From positions 3,906,001 to 3,970,000 of the forward strand of contig OZ244040.1 of assembly GCA_965215035.1 (NCBI GenBank): 64,000 bases of DNA, given 5' to 3'. Source of the stretch: Azophilus sp965215035 (GTDB lineage Bacteria > Pseudomonadota > Gammaproteobacteria > Pseudomonadales > Azotimanducaceae). Position numbers and translations under genes: made by a program. Below, one piece after another: positions 36,948-45,841 of the stretch (its first letter is position 1; each line of letters starts with the position of its first letter). The notes below the pieces were generated by a model. The model was not told the origin of the DNA. It ran no database searches and saw only the letters and a list, made by a program, of their open reading frames with translations.

Positions 36948-38321
36948 ATGCCAAGACAGGTTCGGAGGTGGAACCCGGGGGACGCGGCCAACATATATGT
37001 CCGCATGCTGCTCTCGGAGGTTGGCAGGCTGGTCGGCGGTATCACCGACGAGCAGTGGGAGCGTACCCGGGATTACTTCGAGGGCCGATGCGCGTATACG
37101 GGCGAGGAGCTGCCGGAAGGCAGGGGGGTCATGGAGCATGCGGTGCCGATCAACCGCGAGCACTGCGGCGTGCACGCATACGGCAACGTGCTGCCTGCAA
37201 CCAAGACGGCAAACAAAGCGAAGTCGGGCAAGCACTACCGCGACTACATGAAGACGGTCGTGGGGGACGACGAAAGACTCGCCAGGATTGAGACGTTCGT
37301 GCGCGAGAGCGGCTACGAGGCCCGCATCGAGCCGTTCGGCGACCTGCGGCACTACTGCGAGATGCAATACCGGCAGGTCGTCAAACTGAGCGAGGTCAAC
37401 AAAGACTACCTCAGGAATTTCGTCGACGGCGCGGAGAAAGCCGTGATCGAAGCCGGCATAACCGCTGGGGTCACCCCCATACCTGCGGTGTACCCGCCCA
37501 TTGAAGACACTCTGGAGCTGAGTGCTCCAGAGATTCGCAAAGCGAAGACTGGCAGCGTAGTTGCCGCCATTTACGACGCTCTGGATGGTGCCTGTGGTGT
37601 CGCCACGGTGGCGAAGCTAAGCAGCGTTGCCGCCGAATACAAGCGGCCGAAAACCGGTAAGCCAATGGGCAAGAGCGCTATGCGACAAAACATCAAACGG
37701 ATGGTCGCCAAGCGGCGCTTGCTGGACGCTGCGGGCAAACCGGTTGAATGGCTCAGAGCAACGCCGAGCCCGCGCTTGAGGCCCGCGCCCGAGGCCACGG
37801 TCGTAGAGTCCCTGCCCATCGCCCTAGATCCCCCCGAACCGGAATTCAAGAAGCGGCTCCTATCGTCCCGCGAGGCCTATTTGATCACCTACTATGCGGA
37901 CGGGCGCGTGGCGTCCAAGCGTTGGAACGCGTCCCGGTTCAAGCCGATGTCGAACGTGATAGGCAACTTGCGCTCCCGCCCCCAGCACCGCCCCCCGAGA
38001 TGGCGGCAGCTCGGCATCTCCCACGTCCTAGCGTCGATCTGCCCGGTGTTCGTCCTAACGCTCGAGAAAACATGCTACGACAACGGTTTCTTCAACGTTC
38101 CCGTCGACTACGACCGCTACGTGGGGGTGGCCGGGCCCGTGGAGTTGGGACTCGGCAAGGAGGAGACGGTTAGGGGGTGGATCGACCGGGACGCAAGCAC
38201 CAACGGCACCGTATGCATCTATGGAGGCGCACGCCTGCGTGACTGGTTCCGGCAGCACTACTCCCAGGGGGATGGGGTGCCGGTCCGGTTGAGGTCGCCC
38301 GGGGTACTGGAATTGGGGTGA
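36948..38321 (+). CDS. HNH endonuclease with a large uncharacterised C-terminal region
   Basis: The 457-residue protein has an HNH nuclease domain at residues 40-95: CAYTGEELPEG, then MEHAVPINREHCGVHAYGNVLPA (split) and TKTANKAKSG, giving Glu63-His64, Asn80 and Asn89. Residues 180-280 look helical, with a winged-helix-like stretch (VAAIYDALDGACGVATVAKL) suggesting DNA recognition. A later segment, ITYYADGRVASKRWNAS, is a strand-rich small domain I do not recognise. The gene stands alone at the left edge of the defence island. A restriction- or phage-defence role is inferred only from the domain and neighbours. ATG 36948 was chosen; 36897 is upstream and non-conserved. Confidence 0.8.
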   Translation: MPRQVRRWNPGDAANIYVRMLLSEVGRLVGGITDEQWERTRDYFEGRCAYTGEELPEGRGVMEHAVPINREHCGVHAYGNVLPATKTANKAKSGKHYRDYMKTVVGDDERLARIETFVRESGYEARIEPFGDLRHYCEMQYRQVVKLSEVNKDYLRNFVDGAEKAVIEAGITAGVTPIPAVYPPIEDTLELSAPEIRKAKTGSVVAAIYDALDGACGVATVAKLSSVAAEYKRPKTGKPMGKSAMRQNIKRMVAKRRLLDAAGKPVEWLRATPSPRLRPAPEATVVESLPIALDPPEPEFKKRLLSSREAYLITYYADGRVASKRWNASRFKPMSNVIGNLRSRPQHRPPRWRQLGISHVLASICPVFVLTLEKTCYDNGFFNVPVDYDRYVGVAGPVELGLGKEETVRGWIDRDASTNGTVCIYGGARLRDWFRQHYSQGDGVPVRLRSPGVLELG

Positions 38322-38570
38322 GGCGGGAGGCGCGGGAAAGGGCTCGTGGGAGGGCGAGCTGCAGCCGCCAGGCGTGAACCATGAAGGGACTTATGTTGAT
38401 CGGGTGACAGACCACGACGTGTAGTGGTTGTGCGCCTTGCGGGACCCGGCATGTGGTGGTTCGTCAACTATTCTACGTAATTCCCACAATGAAGTTTTCG
38501 ATAGCGGCCGACAACCGCGAACTGGCAGCTTTACCCATCTTCTCCCCTAGGCGCTGTGTGGAATTGCGCC

Positions 38571-38978
38571 TCATTCGGTTGGATTGGACAGCCAGTTCTC
38601 GGTTACGAGGCCTGGAGCCCTGCCGAATTCCTTCTCGTTGTTCGTCACCAGGGTTGCGCCGACGCTCCGGGCATGGCCGGCAATCAAAAGGTCGTTTGCG
38701 CCGATCTGGCGTCCGCTCCGGGAGAGGGCATGGCGAATGTCGCCATAGTGAACCCCTGCTTCGGCGTCGAACGGCAGAACGTCAAGGTCGAGGCAGAAGG
38801 CGTCGAGTTCCCGGGCGTTTCGCTCGACCCGCGTCGAATGTGCGACACCGAAACAGAGTTCCGCGTACGTGATGGACGATATGCAGATGTCCCCTGCGTT
38901 CGCTTCGAACTTTTCTTTCAGGGTGGCATCGCGTTCGTTGATGAGATGGATGCAAAGGTCCGTATCCAACATGAACAT
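38571..38978 (-). CDS. vapC: VapC family PIN-domain toxin
   Basis: VapC toxins are Mg-dependent ribonucleases, often cutting tRNA-fMet or rRNA. The 135-residue protein keeps the acidic residues Asp5 and Asp7 (MFMLDTDLC), Glu40 (TYAELCFG) and Asp96 (GANDLLIAGHA). Its ATG shares a base with the vapB stop (TGATG), so the pair is coupled. No gene is visible in the ~250 bp between it and the HNH gene end. Confidence 0.92.
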   Translation of the reverse strand: MFMLDTDLCIHLINERDATLKEKFEANAGDICISSITYAELCFGVAHSTRVERNARELDAFCLDLDVLPFDAEAGVHYGDIRHALSRSGRQIGANDLLIAGHARSVGATLVTNNEKEFGRAPGLVTENWLSNPTE

Positions 38979-39220
38979 CAGGGCATCTCGTCGCGCTCAT
39001 CGAGACTTGGCTGGTCGCGGGGGGGAAGGCAGCCGCGGGACTCGGAGTCAAAATAGGCGCCCCAGTCCTTGCCCCTTGGTCGCAACGTCAGTTGATCGCC
39101 TTCCTTGATGACCTCGACTTCCGACGCCTTGAACCGGCACGCCGCCGGCAGCCGCACCGCCTGGCTGCGTCCGCTCCAGAACACCTTGGCGACACCTCTG
39201 AAGTCCGGCGTCTTGCTCAT
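38978..39220 (-). CDS. vapB: VapB-type antitoxin (AbrB/MazE fold)
   Basis: The 80-residue antitoxin has the swapped-hairpin AbrB DNA-binding motif AKVFWSGRSQAVRLPAACRF (residues 11-30), then an acidic C-terminal tail that would wrap around VapC. It is the first gene of the pair and is expected to autorepress through the palindromic AT-rich site upstream. Confidence 0.9.
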   Translation of the reverse strand: MSKTPDFRGVAKVFWSGRSQAVRLPAACRFKASEVEVIKEGDQLTLRPRGKDWGAYFDSESRGCLPPRDQPSLDERDEMP

Positions 39221-39263
39221 GTCGGTCTCCTCGGGATAGATCGGGTAATAGTATCCGTCGGAT

Positions 39264-39289
39264 GCGATATATCAAGATATATATCATGC
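39264..39289. promoter_or_regulatory. palindromic AT-rich candidate operator of vapBC
   Basis: GATATATC at 39266-39273 is followed by GATATATATC at 39276-39285, flanked by TGC/ATG on either side. This makes an interrupted palindrome about 45-55 bp upstream of vapB, where an AbrB-type antitoxin would bind. Confidence 0.45.
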
Positions 39290-39319
39290 GATGAAATGCG
39301 ATTGACTTGTCGGTGCAGA

Positions 39320-39922
39320 TCAACGCGCACATTCGGCAACAAGGCCGGAATGCAACGCCTCGTCCGTCACGGAACCCGCGTAGCGAAAGCAGGGCTGTCC
39401 GCTGCCGTCGACGCGCACCACGTAGGCCGCGTGTTCTAGGGCCTCCTGGAAGCCCACCAGCGACCGCCAACCCGCCTCGTCCTGCGCCGCGACAAGGACG
39501 GACGCGTACTCTTCGGGGGACTTCTCGCGTCTTATCCCACGGACGATCATCCCCCGCACCCAGCGCGGCGCGGCCTCCAGCACGTACACGCTGAACACCG
39601 GGGGCGCGGACGCGCCAAGGGCGACAATCGCCTCACGCCACGGTTGCGTTTCGCCCTGCGAGCGCCGCGTGAAGCCAACGATCAAGAACGCTCCGGCAGG
39701 GAGGGCGGCGGGTACCACCAACTCCTCCCCACCGATGGTTCGAACGGGAAGGTCAATCGAATCGGCGGATTGCACTACGCCCTGCAAGGCGAAGTGCACC
39801 AGTAGCGCAACGCCGACAGCTCGCGCGACAAAGCCGCATCGCCGGCGCGCACCGAACTGCCCGCCACTTGCGGCCGCGCGACCAACCCTGGGCCTCGGTG
39901 GGAAAGTTGAACGACAGGTCAT
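39320..39922 (-). CDS. membrane-anchored or secreted thioredoxin-fold protein
   Basis: ATG 39922 gives 200 residues: a basic N-terminus, one hydrophobic segment (VARAVGVALLVHFALQGVV), then a domain with LPAGAFLIVGFTRRSQGETQPWREAI and CFRYAGSVTDEALHSGL. The layout resembles thioredoxin-like proteins of the ATP10/redoxin type, with GFTRRS where a CxxC would lie, so it probably lacks disulfide chemistry. The function is unknown. It is on the same strand as vapBC and the defence operon, with 154 bp separating it from the AIPR gene upstream. The frame extends upstream to 40129 without support. Confidence 0.6.
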   Translation of the reverse strand: MTCRSTFPPRPRVGRAAASGGQFGARRRCGFVARAVGVALLVHFALQGVVQSADSIDLPVRTIGGEELVVPAALPAGAFLIVGFTRRSQGETQPWREAIVALGASAPPVFSVYVLEAAPRWVRGMIVRGIRREKSPEEYASVLVAAQDEAGWRSLVGFQEALEHAAYVVRVDGSGQPCFRYAGSVTDEALHSGLVAECAR

Positions 39923-40076
39923 CAGGGCGGCGGTGAACCCGGGCACCGCAGTGGTAAAGGGTTGCCTAGCGTAGCGCAGGGCGCACCCTCCGGCCAACTC
40001 TTGTACCGGTTCAGCAGGGACGATCTTACATTTACGTAGGTCAGAGGGGGTTGGCCAACCATCCGCGATTCGCTGA

Positions 40077-42149
40077 TCAACTGCTAGTACCAAGTGTGGC
40101 CTCGTAACCTTCGCTCTGCAGCTTTTCAAGCGTTTCGATTGCTTTGGTGGACTGCTTTTCTGTCGGCGTGCGCCGGGGCAGGCACGACGCCACTTCGAGG
40201 ATGCCGCGCTCGGCAGGAGTCAGAAGTTCGCGCGAATGCCCCCACTGAAGCGCGTCTCCCCAAAATTCGCCGCCAGCTTTCACTACCGCTATCTGAGCTT
40301 CGATCCCATTTAGCTGCTTTTGGTCGCGGCGGGCGTCTCGTGCTGCGTCCTGTTGTTCTTGATCCGAGAGCAACTCTTCACCAAGCATTGGCGGCAAGTC
40401 CACGTTGAGCATGCGAACACGATCCCAACAGCCTTCCTTCTTGGCCCACTCCGTCACGTTGCTGATCCCGGTCGGCGGGTGAACAAGAACATCATGCACC
40501 TGCTCTGCAAGGTACGCGACTGTCTCAGCGAGTCGAGGCCCTAAAGCTTGGCGGCGCCAAATCGACTCGAAGTCAACACCGCAGCTTTGCTTGGCTAATT
40601 CGTGTGCGATTTTTGCGATCGTGTAGGCAACGATGTTCGCTCTGTATCCTCCCTGATACCACGATTGCGTGGAGACGATTCGTTCCGTCGCTCGGAACAC
40701 GATCGCCTTGGCGACTGCTTGGCGGTACCAGGCCTCATTGAAGTCGTTCGGTGACCTGCTCCACGCTTGTCCCACCCTCCGGGCAAAGGCAGCGAAGTTC
40801 TTCTGTGCTCCAAGGCTGACTTCGTACGGCCGCCCCTCCCAGACATTGATGAACTTGGCAAGGTCCGTCTTTGTGAAGAGTTGCCTTCGCGGATTCTCAA
40901 GGTCGAACTTCCGGCGTTGAGCCGGTGTCAGACGAGCATGTGCGTCGGCATACTGGCCACGTGCCCTCTCGTAGAACCACTTACTCTGACGGAAACTTCC
41001 ATCTGGTGAGGGTGCATGAATCCGGCGCGAGAATCCTTCCATGCGAACATGGAATGGATGGTTGGCAAAGAAGTCCGCTGCACTTACGCGGTTCTGGCTG
41101 TTCGCGTACTCCGAAATCTTGGGCACGAGAGTGGTAGCGCGGTCTGCGGAAACAACCGACAACTTCATCTGCACGAATGTGTGTGAAATATCCAAGTCCC
41201 GGATCCGCGCCACATGGATCGACGCCGTCGTCTGCCCGCCGTTCACAATCTGAAAGTTAGTCAATCGCCGAAGTAGTAGCTGCCCCCCCGTGTTGCTGAT
41301 ATCCACCGCCTCGGCGGTCGCGGTGATGCCGTTGTTGTATGCGAAGAACATCGACGGCTCGTTCTCCAAAGTCAGCCTGATCCCGCGGTTGACCTTACCT
41401 CGCGCCTGAAGGAACACGCGCACATTCTGTTCTAGCAGCCGAGCGCCCCAGCGATCGTAGATATCCGCTAGCACCTCGCCTGGCACAACTGCCAAGTAAG
41501 ATTCGTGCTGGCCGGTCGTGTGTTGGGCGGACAAGACAGGCAGTGGTCCACCGAAGTCGCTGACCAAGTCGATCTCCATGTCCTCCCTAGCCGCGCCGGC
41601 AGTCGCAAAGCCATGCAGTCTGCGGATGTCCCACACGCTGTAGGTGATCTGCCGTCCTTCCAAGACACCCGCAGCACGCCCGTCGACACGTTCACTCAAC
41701 GCCCGATTGCTGACCAACAGCAGCCTCACCTTCGAAACGTCCCGCCAACGTTGTGCGATCAGGTCAGCAAGTCCAAACGCAGGATTCGTCTCCTCCAAGG
41801 CATCGCGCCATTGCTCATTCAGCGAATGTCGCAGATAGTTCGTTAGCCGACGGAAGAGGGCGTCCATCTCGCTTCCCGTTACTCGTCCCACCGTCTGCGA
41901 TACGTGGAAGTCGAGAATGATGAGACTCAACGTGCCGCTGCTGTCCGACGGATCGCCCCCGTATCCGTCCACACGAATCCCTCGCACAGGGGATCGGTAC
42001 GATACACGGTCAGCCGTCTCCAGCTCGCCAGCTTCCGTTAATTGCTCGCATGCCTTCTGGAAGAAGACATCCTCGAGAAACTGTCCATCGGCATCCGACT
42101 CAGCGTGCACATCCTGAAGCAGATTTTGCGCGAACTCCTCAAGGTCCAT
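40077..42149 (-). CDS. AIPR family (abortive infection phage resistance) protein, last gene of the MZA-like defence operon
   Basis: The 690-residue protein carries the AIPR domain: FFAYNNGITATAEAV at residues 268-282 and LTNFQIVNGGQTTASI at 297-312, the two most conserved blocks. AIPR proteins were named from phage-resistance loci, and the biochemical activity is not settled. The C-terminal half is helical with no second domain I recognise. Its start overlaps the DUF4420 gene by 11 bp. It is the final gene of a six-gene leftward operon that also encodes a methyltransferase, GHKL ATPase and Z1 protein, a set known from predicted MutL-type restriction systems. Confidence 0.9.
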   Translation of the reverse strand: MDLEEFAQNLLQDVHAESDADGQFLEDVFFQKACEQLTEAGELETADRVSYRSPVRGIRVDGYGGDPSDSSGTLSLIILDFHVSQTVGRVTGSEMDALFRRLTNYLRHSLNEQWRDALEETNPAFGLADLIAQRWRDVSKVRLLLVSNRALSERVDGRAAGVLEGRQITYSVWDIRRLHGFATAGAAREDMEIDLVSDFGGPLPVLSAQHTTGQHESYLAVVPGEVLADIYDRWGARLLEQNVRVFLQARGKVNRGIRLTLENEPSMFFAYNNGITATAEAVDISNTGGQLLLRRLTNFQIVNGGQTTASIHVARIRDLDISHTFVQMKLSVVSADRATTLVPKISEYANSQNRVSAADFFANHPFHVRMEGFSRRIHAPSPDGSFRQSKWFYERARGQYADAHARLTPAQRRKFDLENPRRQLFTKTDLAKFINVWEGRPYEVSLGAQKNFAAFARRVGQAWSRSPNDFNEAWYRQAVAKAIVFRATERIVSTQSWYQGGYRANIVAYTIAKIAHELAKQSCGVDFESIWRRQALGPRLAETVAYLAEQVHDVLVHPPTGISNVTEWAKKEGCWDRVRMLNVDLPPMLGEELLSDQEQQDAARDARRDQKQLNGIEAQIAVVKAGGEFWGDALQWGHSRELLTPAERGILEVASCLPRRTPTEKQSTKAIETLEKLQSEGYEATLGTSS

Positions 42150-43146
42150 GTGCTTCTCCGAGAATTGCTTGGTGCAGAGTGGTCACGGGGACACGGAAGC
42201 TCTCGAAACCAGCCATACCGATGGTGTAGCGGACATCGGCAACCGCTGCGGGAATCATTGATCGCGTAATTCGTGGAAAACCATCGACCACCTCGTAAAG
42301 TACTTCATCCCCAACGCTCCAATGCTTGTCGGAGTAGTCGTCGTCCCAATCAAAGCCGGTTGCCAAGAGACGTTCTTGGAAGACGATGGTCGCGGAAATG
42401 TCTAGTGCTGTAATCGTGTCCTTGACGCGGGTTGCTAGTTCTGTGATTGTTACTGCCCTGGCCGATTCGTCCGGTGCCGCAGCCACCTCGATGACACTCA
42501 GGAACAGGCGGCTCATCCCAACCGAGTCCAATTGGTCAGCCGAGGAGATGCGAACCTCGGCCCGTTGCGGCGACCGCGCTTTCGTCTCGACTCCTACCAA
42601 TCCAAACTGAAAGTCCTTCGGCGCACCTAGCGGGCCGGTCCAACCGTCCACGGCATCCCGCGCATCGATCACCCCAAGCAGGCAATGCTCGATCATACGT
42701 AGTTCTCCGATCAAACCTTTCTGTTCGTCATCCGATAGCCGGCCATCCTGACCGCTGCGAAGAAGGCGGTGCCACCGCCATGTTCTCGTGAGAAATCGTG
42801 TGATGGCCTCGTCGGTCGACTTGGCCGCACGGGTAGCTTCCACGATATCCACACAGAACCGATGGAACACCTCTCTCTGCTCACCGTCGATCAGGCGGAT
42901 GATGACGCGCTCACTCGATCCGCTCTCCGTTAGGGACGTCTCGACCGATAGCCCCCTGAGTCGCGGCAGACGGTAGGAGTGGCGTTCAGCAGATACGTGC
43001 TGGAGGATCAGAAGACAGTGGCGTTGTGCGTCAACCGCCCAGTACAGACCCCACGCTTTCGATCCAGCGCCGGATATCCTGCGTGCATTTATCTGGCTTG
43101 CCTCCGCCGACGCCTCGATCTCCGCCCACGGATCATCACTCCTCAT
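42139..43146 (-). CDS. DUF4420 PD-(D/E)XK-motif protein, candidate nuclease of the MZA-like operon
   Basis: ATG 43146 gives 335 residues (the frame is open to 43272, inside the Z1 gene). A possible nuclease core is GLIGELRMIEH (Glu), then DFQFGLVGVETKA with the D...ExK arrangement of a PD-(D/E)XK fold near residues 180-190. This is the best nuclease candidate of the operon. It overlaps the Z1 gene by 11 bp and the AIPR gene by 11 bp, so all are likely made in fixed ratio. Confidence 0.85.
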   Translation of the reverse strand: MRSDDPWAEIEASAEASQINARRISGAGSKAWGLYWAVDAQRHCLLILQHVSAERHSYRLPRLRGLSVETSLTESGSSERVIIRLIDGEQREVFHRFCVDIVEATRAAKSTDEAITRFLTRTWRWHRLLRSGQDGRLSDDEQKGLIGELRMIEHCLLGVIDARDAVDGWTGPLGAPKDFQFGLVGVETKARSPQRAEVRISSADQLDSVGMSRLFLSVIEVAAAPDESARAVTITELATRVKDTITALDISATIVFQERLLATGFDWDDDYSDKHWSVGDEVLYEVVDGFPRITRSMIPAAVADVRYTIGMAGFESFRVPVTTLHQAILGEAHGP

Positions 43147-45841
43147 CTTCGTCGAACTCGTCGTCGTAATTATCGTCGCCGAGTTGCTCGCGATACCAAG
43201 TCGTGTTGACAACGTACTCGACTTTCTCTTCTGCAAGCTTCGTCCCAGGAAAGCTGATGCTCCATGCCGCAACTGGGCTGGTGTGGCTCAGATCTTCGTC
43301 TTCCTTCCCTATAGCCAATAGGTGTATCACTAGGAGCGGCTTGCTCCGCGCTCGGTTATAGATCCGGTCTGGATAGTTCCGCGGGCTCCCGGATCGTGAT
43401 TGCCTCACGTCGTATTCCTCCTCCGCAACCCGCGCTTCCTCATCCGTGAGCCCGACCCGCGCGACCCCACGTGAACTCACCCGTTGCTTGTTCGTTATCA
43501 TCAGCGTTGATTTGTCGCTGCGCCTTCCCGGTGCTCGCCGCTGACACACAAGCGAGAAACCCAACCTGGTGTCCACCAACGAGTTAGTCGATTTTCGTCT
43601 CACGCCGGCGAAGAGCACATCCCAGTTCTTCAATTCTGTTTCGGCTCGGTCGGCAATGTACCGCCGAACCGGCTCTGTTTCCGTAGCGAGTGAACCCTGG
43701 TGGTTTCGAAACAGTCCCAAGAAAGTGTCTACAGTATTCACGGGCACGTTCCGTACGAGGCGGCCGCCGCTCACATCCGCCCCGGCTTCTGGAGCCAAGC
43801 CGTGGCTTCTCAACTTCTGGGCCAGCCGATCAACAGCATGGAGATTGTTGCTCAAGGACGCATCGTCACGGCGGAGAATGGCTGTCTCGACAAACTGGTT
43901 CGCCAAGCCGATGAGGACTTTGTGATCGCGCCCAGTACCGATCTTATTTCGCGCCGTCACAACCAGCGTGTCGGGATGGCTACGCACCTTCAGGCCAAAG
44001 TCTCTTGGCGTCGCGTTGGCGCTTTGCATACGCGCCAGCTCGTCACGAAGTTCATCTATCGACTCCGAGATGTGGTCGTACCAGCCTTGAGCCTCCTCAG
44101 GCATCCATACTCGACACAGGTCTTCATACCCCTCTCGATACCCGAACCACCGCCCCATCTGGAAGAGAGTGTCATACATCATTGACCTTCGCAGGAAGTA
44201 GCTCACAGTCAGCCCTTCGAGTGTCAAGCCACGGGACAACGACAGCCCTCCAACAGCAATGACATTTAAGCCGCTCTTCTGGTGTTCCATATAGTCCAGC
44301 GACCCGGCGGCCCGGCTGTTGACCTCAACCACGCTGACTGCACTCACGCTCTCATGAAGCCGCTCTTGGACTTCCCCCCAGTCCTCCGTACAGGTATTGC
44401 CGTAGTGCTCCTCGAAAGCATGGTGCAGACCTGCCAATTCTGGATCCCGGGCCGCGTGATCAATGGGCTTGTCACCGCTCACGCGAACGCTGGACCGGAT
44501 CTGTTCAACGAGCGAGTGTATTTCATTGCGTACCTGCCGCTGCACATTCACGAACCTCGACACGTTCACGAGCATAGAGTTGTGTGCCTGACTCTGTCCC
44601 CGCACCAGCCTGATTGCGCGGGCTACGATAAACACGCGTACGGCTTCGCGCAGACTCCCCGGCAACTCCGTTACCGGATGGTCAATCTTGTGCGACGTCG
44701 GTAGTAAGTCGGCATAATCTTCCAGATCCTTGAGGACGACGTCCGCTTTGTCACGGAACACTCGTGATGGACCAAAATAGTTCGTAGGAGCATCCAGACT
44801 CACGATAAAATCCCGAGGGAAAAGGTCGTCCCCCACCATCTGGTCTTCCGTGTCGGGGTCTATGAAGATGTTCGCGAATGGCGTCGCCGTATAGCCCACG
44901 TAACAGCTACGATTAAAGAGCTTCAGGAGTTCCCTGATCTGCCCATTGATCCTTGAAACGCGATCCGCCCGGTGCTGAATGTTGATCGACGCATTGTCGG
45001 CTTCATCGTCGATCAGAAGCATGGGGTCTCCTATCGTTTCGGTACCCAGCGCGGCGTTGTGGGTTCTAAGCCAGTCAATAAGGTTACGTAGCGTGCTTGG
45101 GTTCTTCTTGATGACAAAGACCGCCGGTTCCCGTAGATTCTGCAGCCTGATATTCAGGCTCTGCGCGATTCCCCTATGGAAGTCCTTGTAAGAGGTGGTG
45201 AACGCTGAAGGTTGACGCCGCGAATCGTACCGACCAACTCCCATCAGGTTCCGTTTCGGCAGAGTGTTGCCTCCCGCTGACCTACTGCTGAATCCGATGA
45301 AGCCCTCGTCCACTCGCTGTTGCGTCTGGTTGCGCAGCTTGTTCTGCAACCCCGCGATGATGATTATCACACGGTATCCGGCGTCTGCCGCCTTCGACAC
45401 CACGCCGATGTAGTTCGCCGTCTTACCGGATTGGACATGGCCCATAACCATGCCACGCCGGTCCCACCTCCCGGACTTGCTCGGGTTCTCAAGCAGCCCC
45501 AGTATCCGGTCGGTGACATTGCCGATTCCACCCAGAACTTGCCCCGACAACCCTTTTTCGGCCATGAACTCGCGGTATCGGTCCCAATAGTAGAACTCGA
45601 TGCCAGACCGAGCAGCGTCTAGCCACGGCTCGAATCCAAGATCATGTAGCGCCGCGCCATCTGTCATGCGGACGTCGTGCATCTCCTCGAACTCGATTGC
45701 CAGTTGTTCCGCTTCTGAATTCGTCACTGTAAGGTACGCTGGCCGGACTTCCTCGATCACCTCCCGTATACGTTCCTGAGTTGGCAGCTCGCGCGCGAGC
45801 AACCCCTGAACTATAAGTCTGAGCCGTTCAATCTCGTTCAT
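43136..45841 (-). CDS. Z1-domain ATPase (SF2-helicase-like)
   Basis: The 901-residue protein has Walker A GHVQSGKT at residues 134-141 and a DEAD-like Walker B LLIDDEADNAS at 276-286. Further on are helicase-type motifs SRGLTLEGLTV and QMGRWFGYR with a probable arginine finger. This is the Z1 domain described in restriction-like loci together with GHKL ATPases. It presumably translocates on, or remodels, DNA for the nuclease; that is inference. It overlaps the GHKL gene by 4 bp (ATGA) and DUF4420 by 11 bp. Confidence 0.92.
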   Translation of the reverse strand: MNEIERLRLIVQGLLARELPTQERIREVIEEVRPAYLTVTNSEAEQLAIEFEEMHDVRMTDGAALHDLGFEPWLDAARSGIEFYYWDRYREFMAEKGLSGQVLGGIGNVTDRILGLLENPSKSGRWDRRGMVMGHVQSGKTANYIGVVSKAADAGYRVIIIIAGLQNKLRNQTQQRVDEGFIGFSSRSAGGNTLPKRNLMGVGRYDSRRQPSAFTTSYKDFHRGIAQSLNIRLQNLREPAVFVIKKNPSTLRNLIDWLRTHNAALGTETIGDPMLLIDDEADNASINIQHRADRVSRINGQIRELLKLFNRSCYVGYTATPFANIFIDPDTEDQMVGDDLFPRDFIVSLDAPTNYFGPSRVFRDKADVVLKDLEDYADLLPTSHKIDHPVTELPGSLREAVRVFIVARAIRLVRGQSQAHNSMLVNVSRFVNVQRQVRNEIHSLVEQIRSSVRVSGDKPIDHAARDPELAGLHHAFEEHYGNTCTEDWGEVQERLHESVSAVSVVEVNSRAAGSLDYMEHQKSGLNVIAVGGLSLSRGLTLEGLTVSYFLRRSMMYDTLFQMGRWFGYREGYEDLCRVWMPEEAQGWYDHISESIDELRDELARMQSANATPRDFGLKVRSHPDTLVVTARNKIGTGRDHKVLIGLANQFVETAILRRDDASLSNNLHAVDRLAQKLRSHGLAPEAGADVSGGRLVRNVPVNTVDTFLGLFRNHQGSLATETEPVRRYIADRAETELKNWDVLFAGVRRKSTNSLVDTRLGFSLVCQRRAPGRRSDKSTLMITNKQRVSSRGVARVGLTDEEARVAEEEYDVRQSRSGSPRNYPDRIYNRARSKPLLVIHLLAIGKEDEDLSHTSPVAAWSISFPGTKLAEEKVEYVVNTTWYREQLGDDNYDDEFDEDEE

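Noticed and set aside
36569..37291. 240-codon ORF spanning the amidohydrolase-HNH gap
   Set aside because: It runs out of frame into the HNH gene; only its first part contains a toxin relic.
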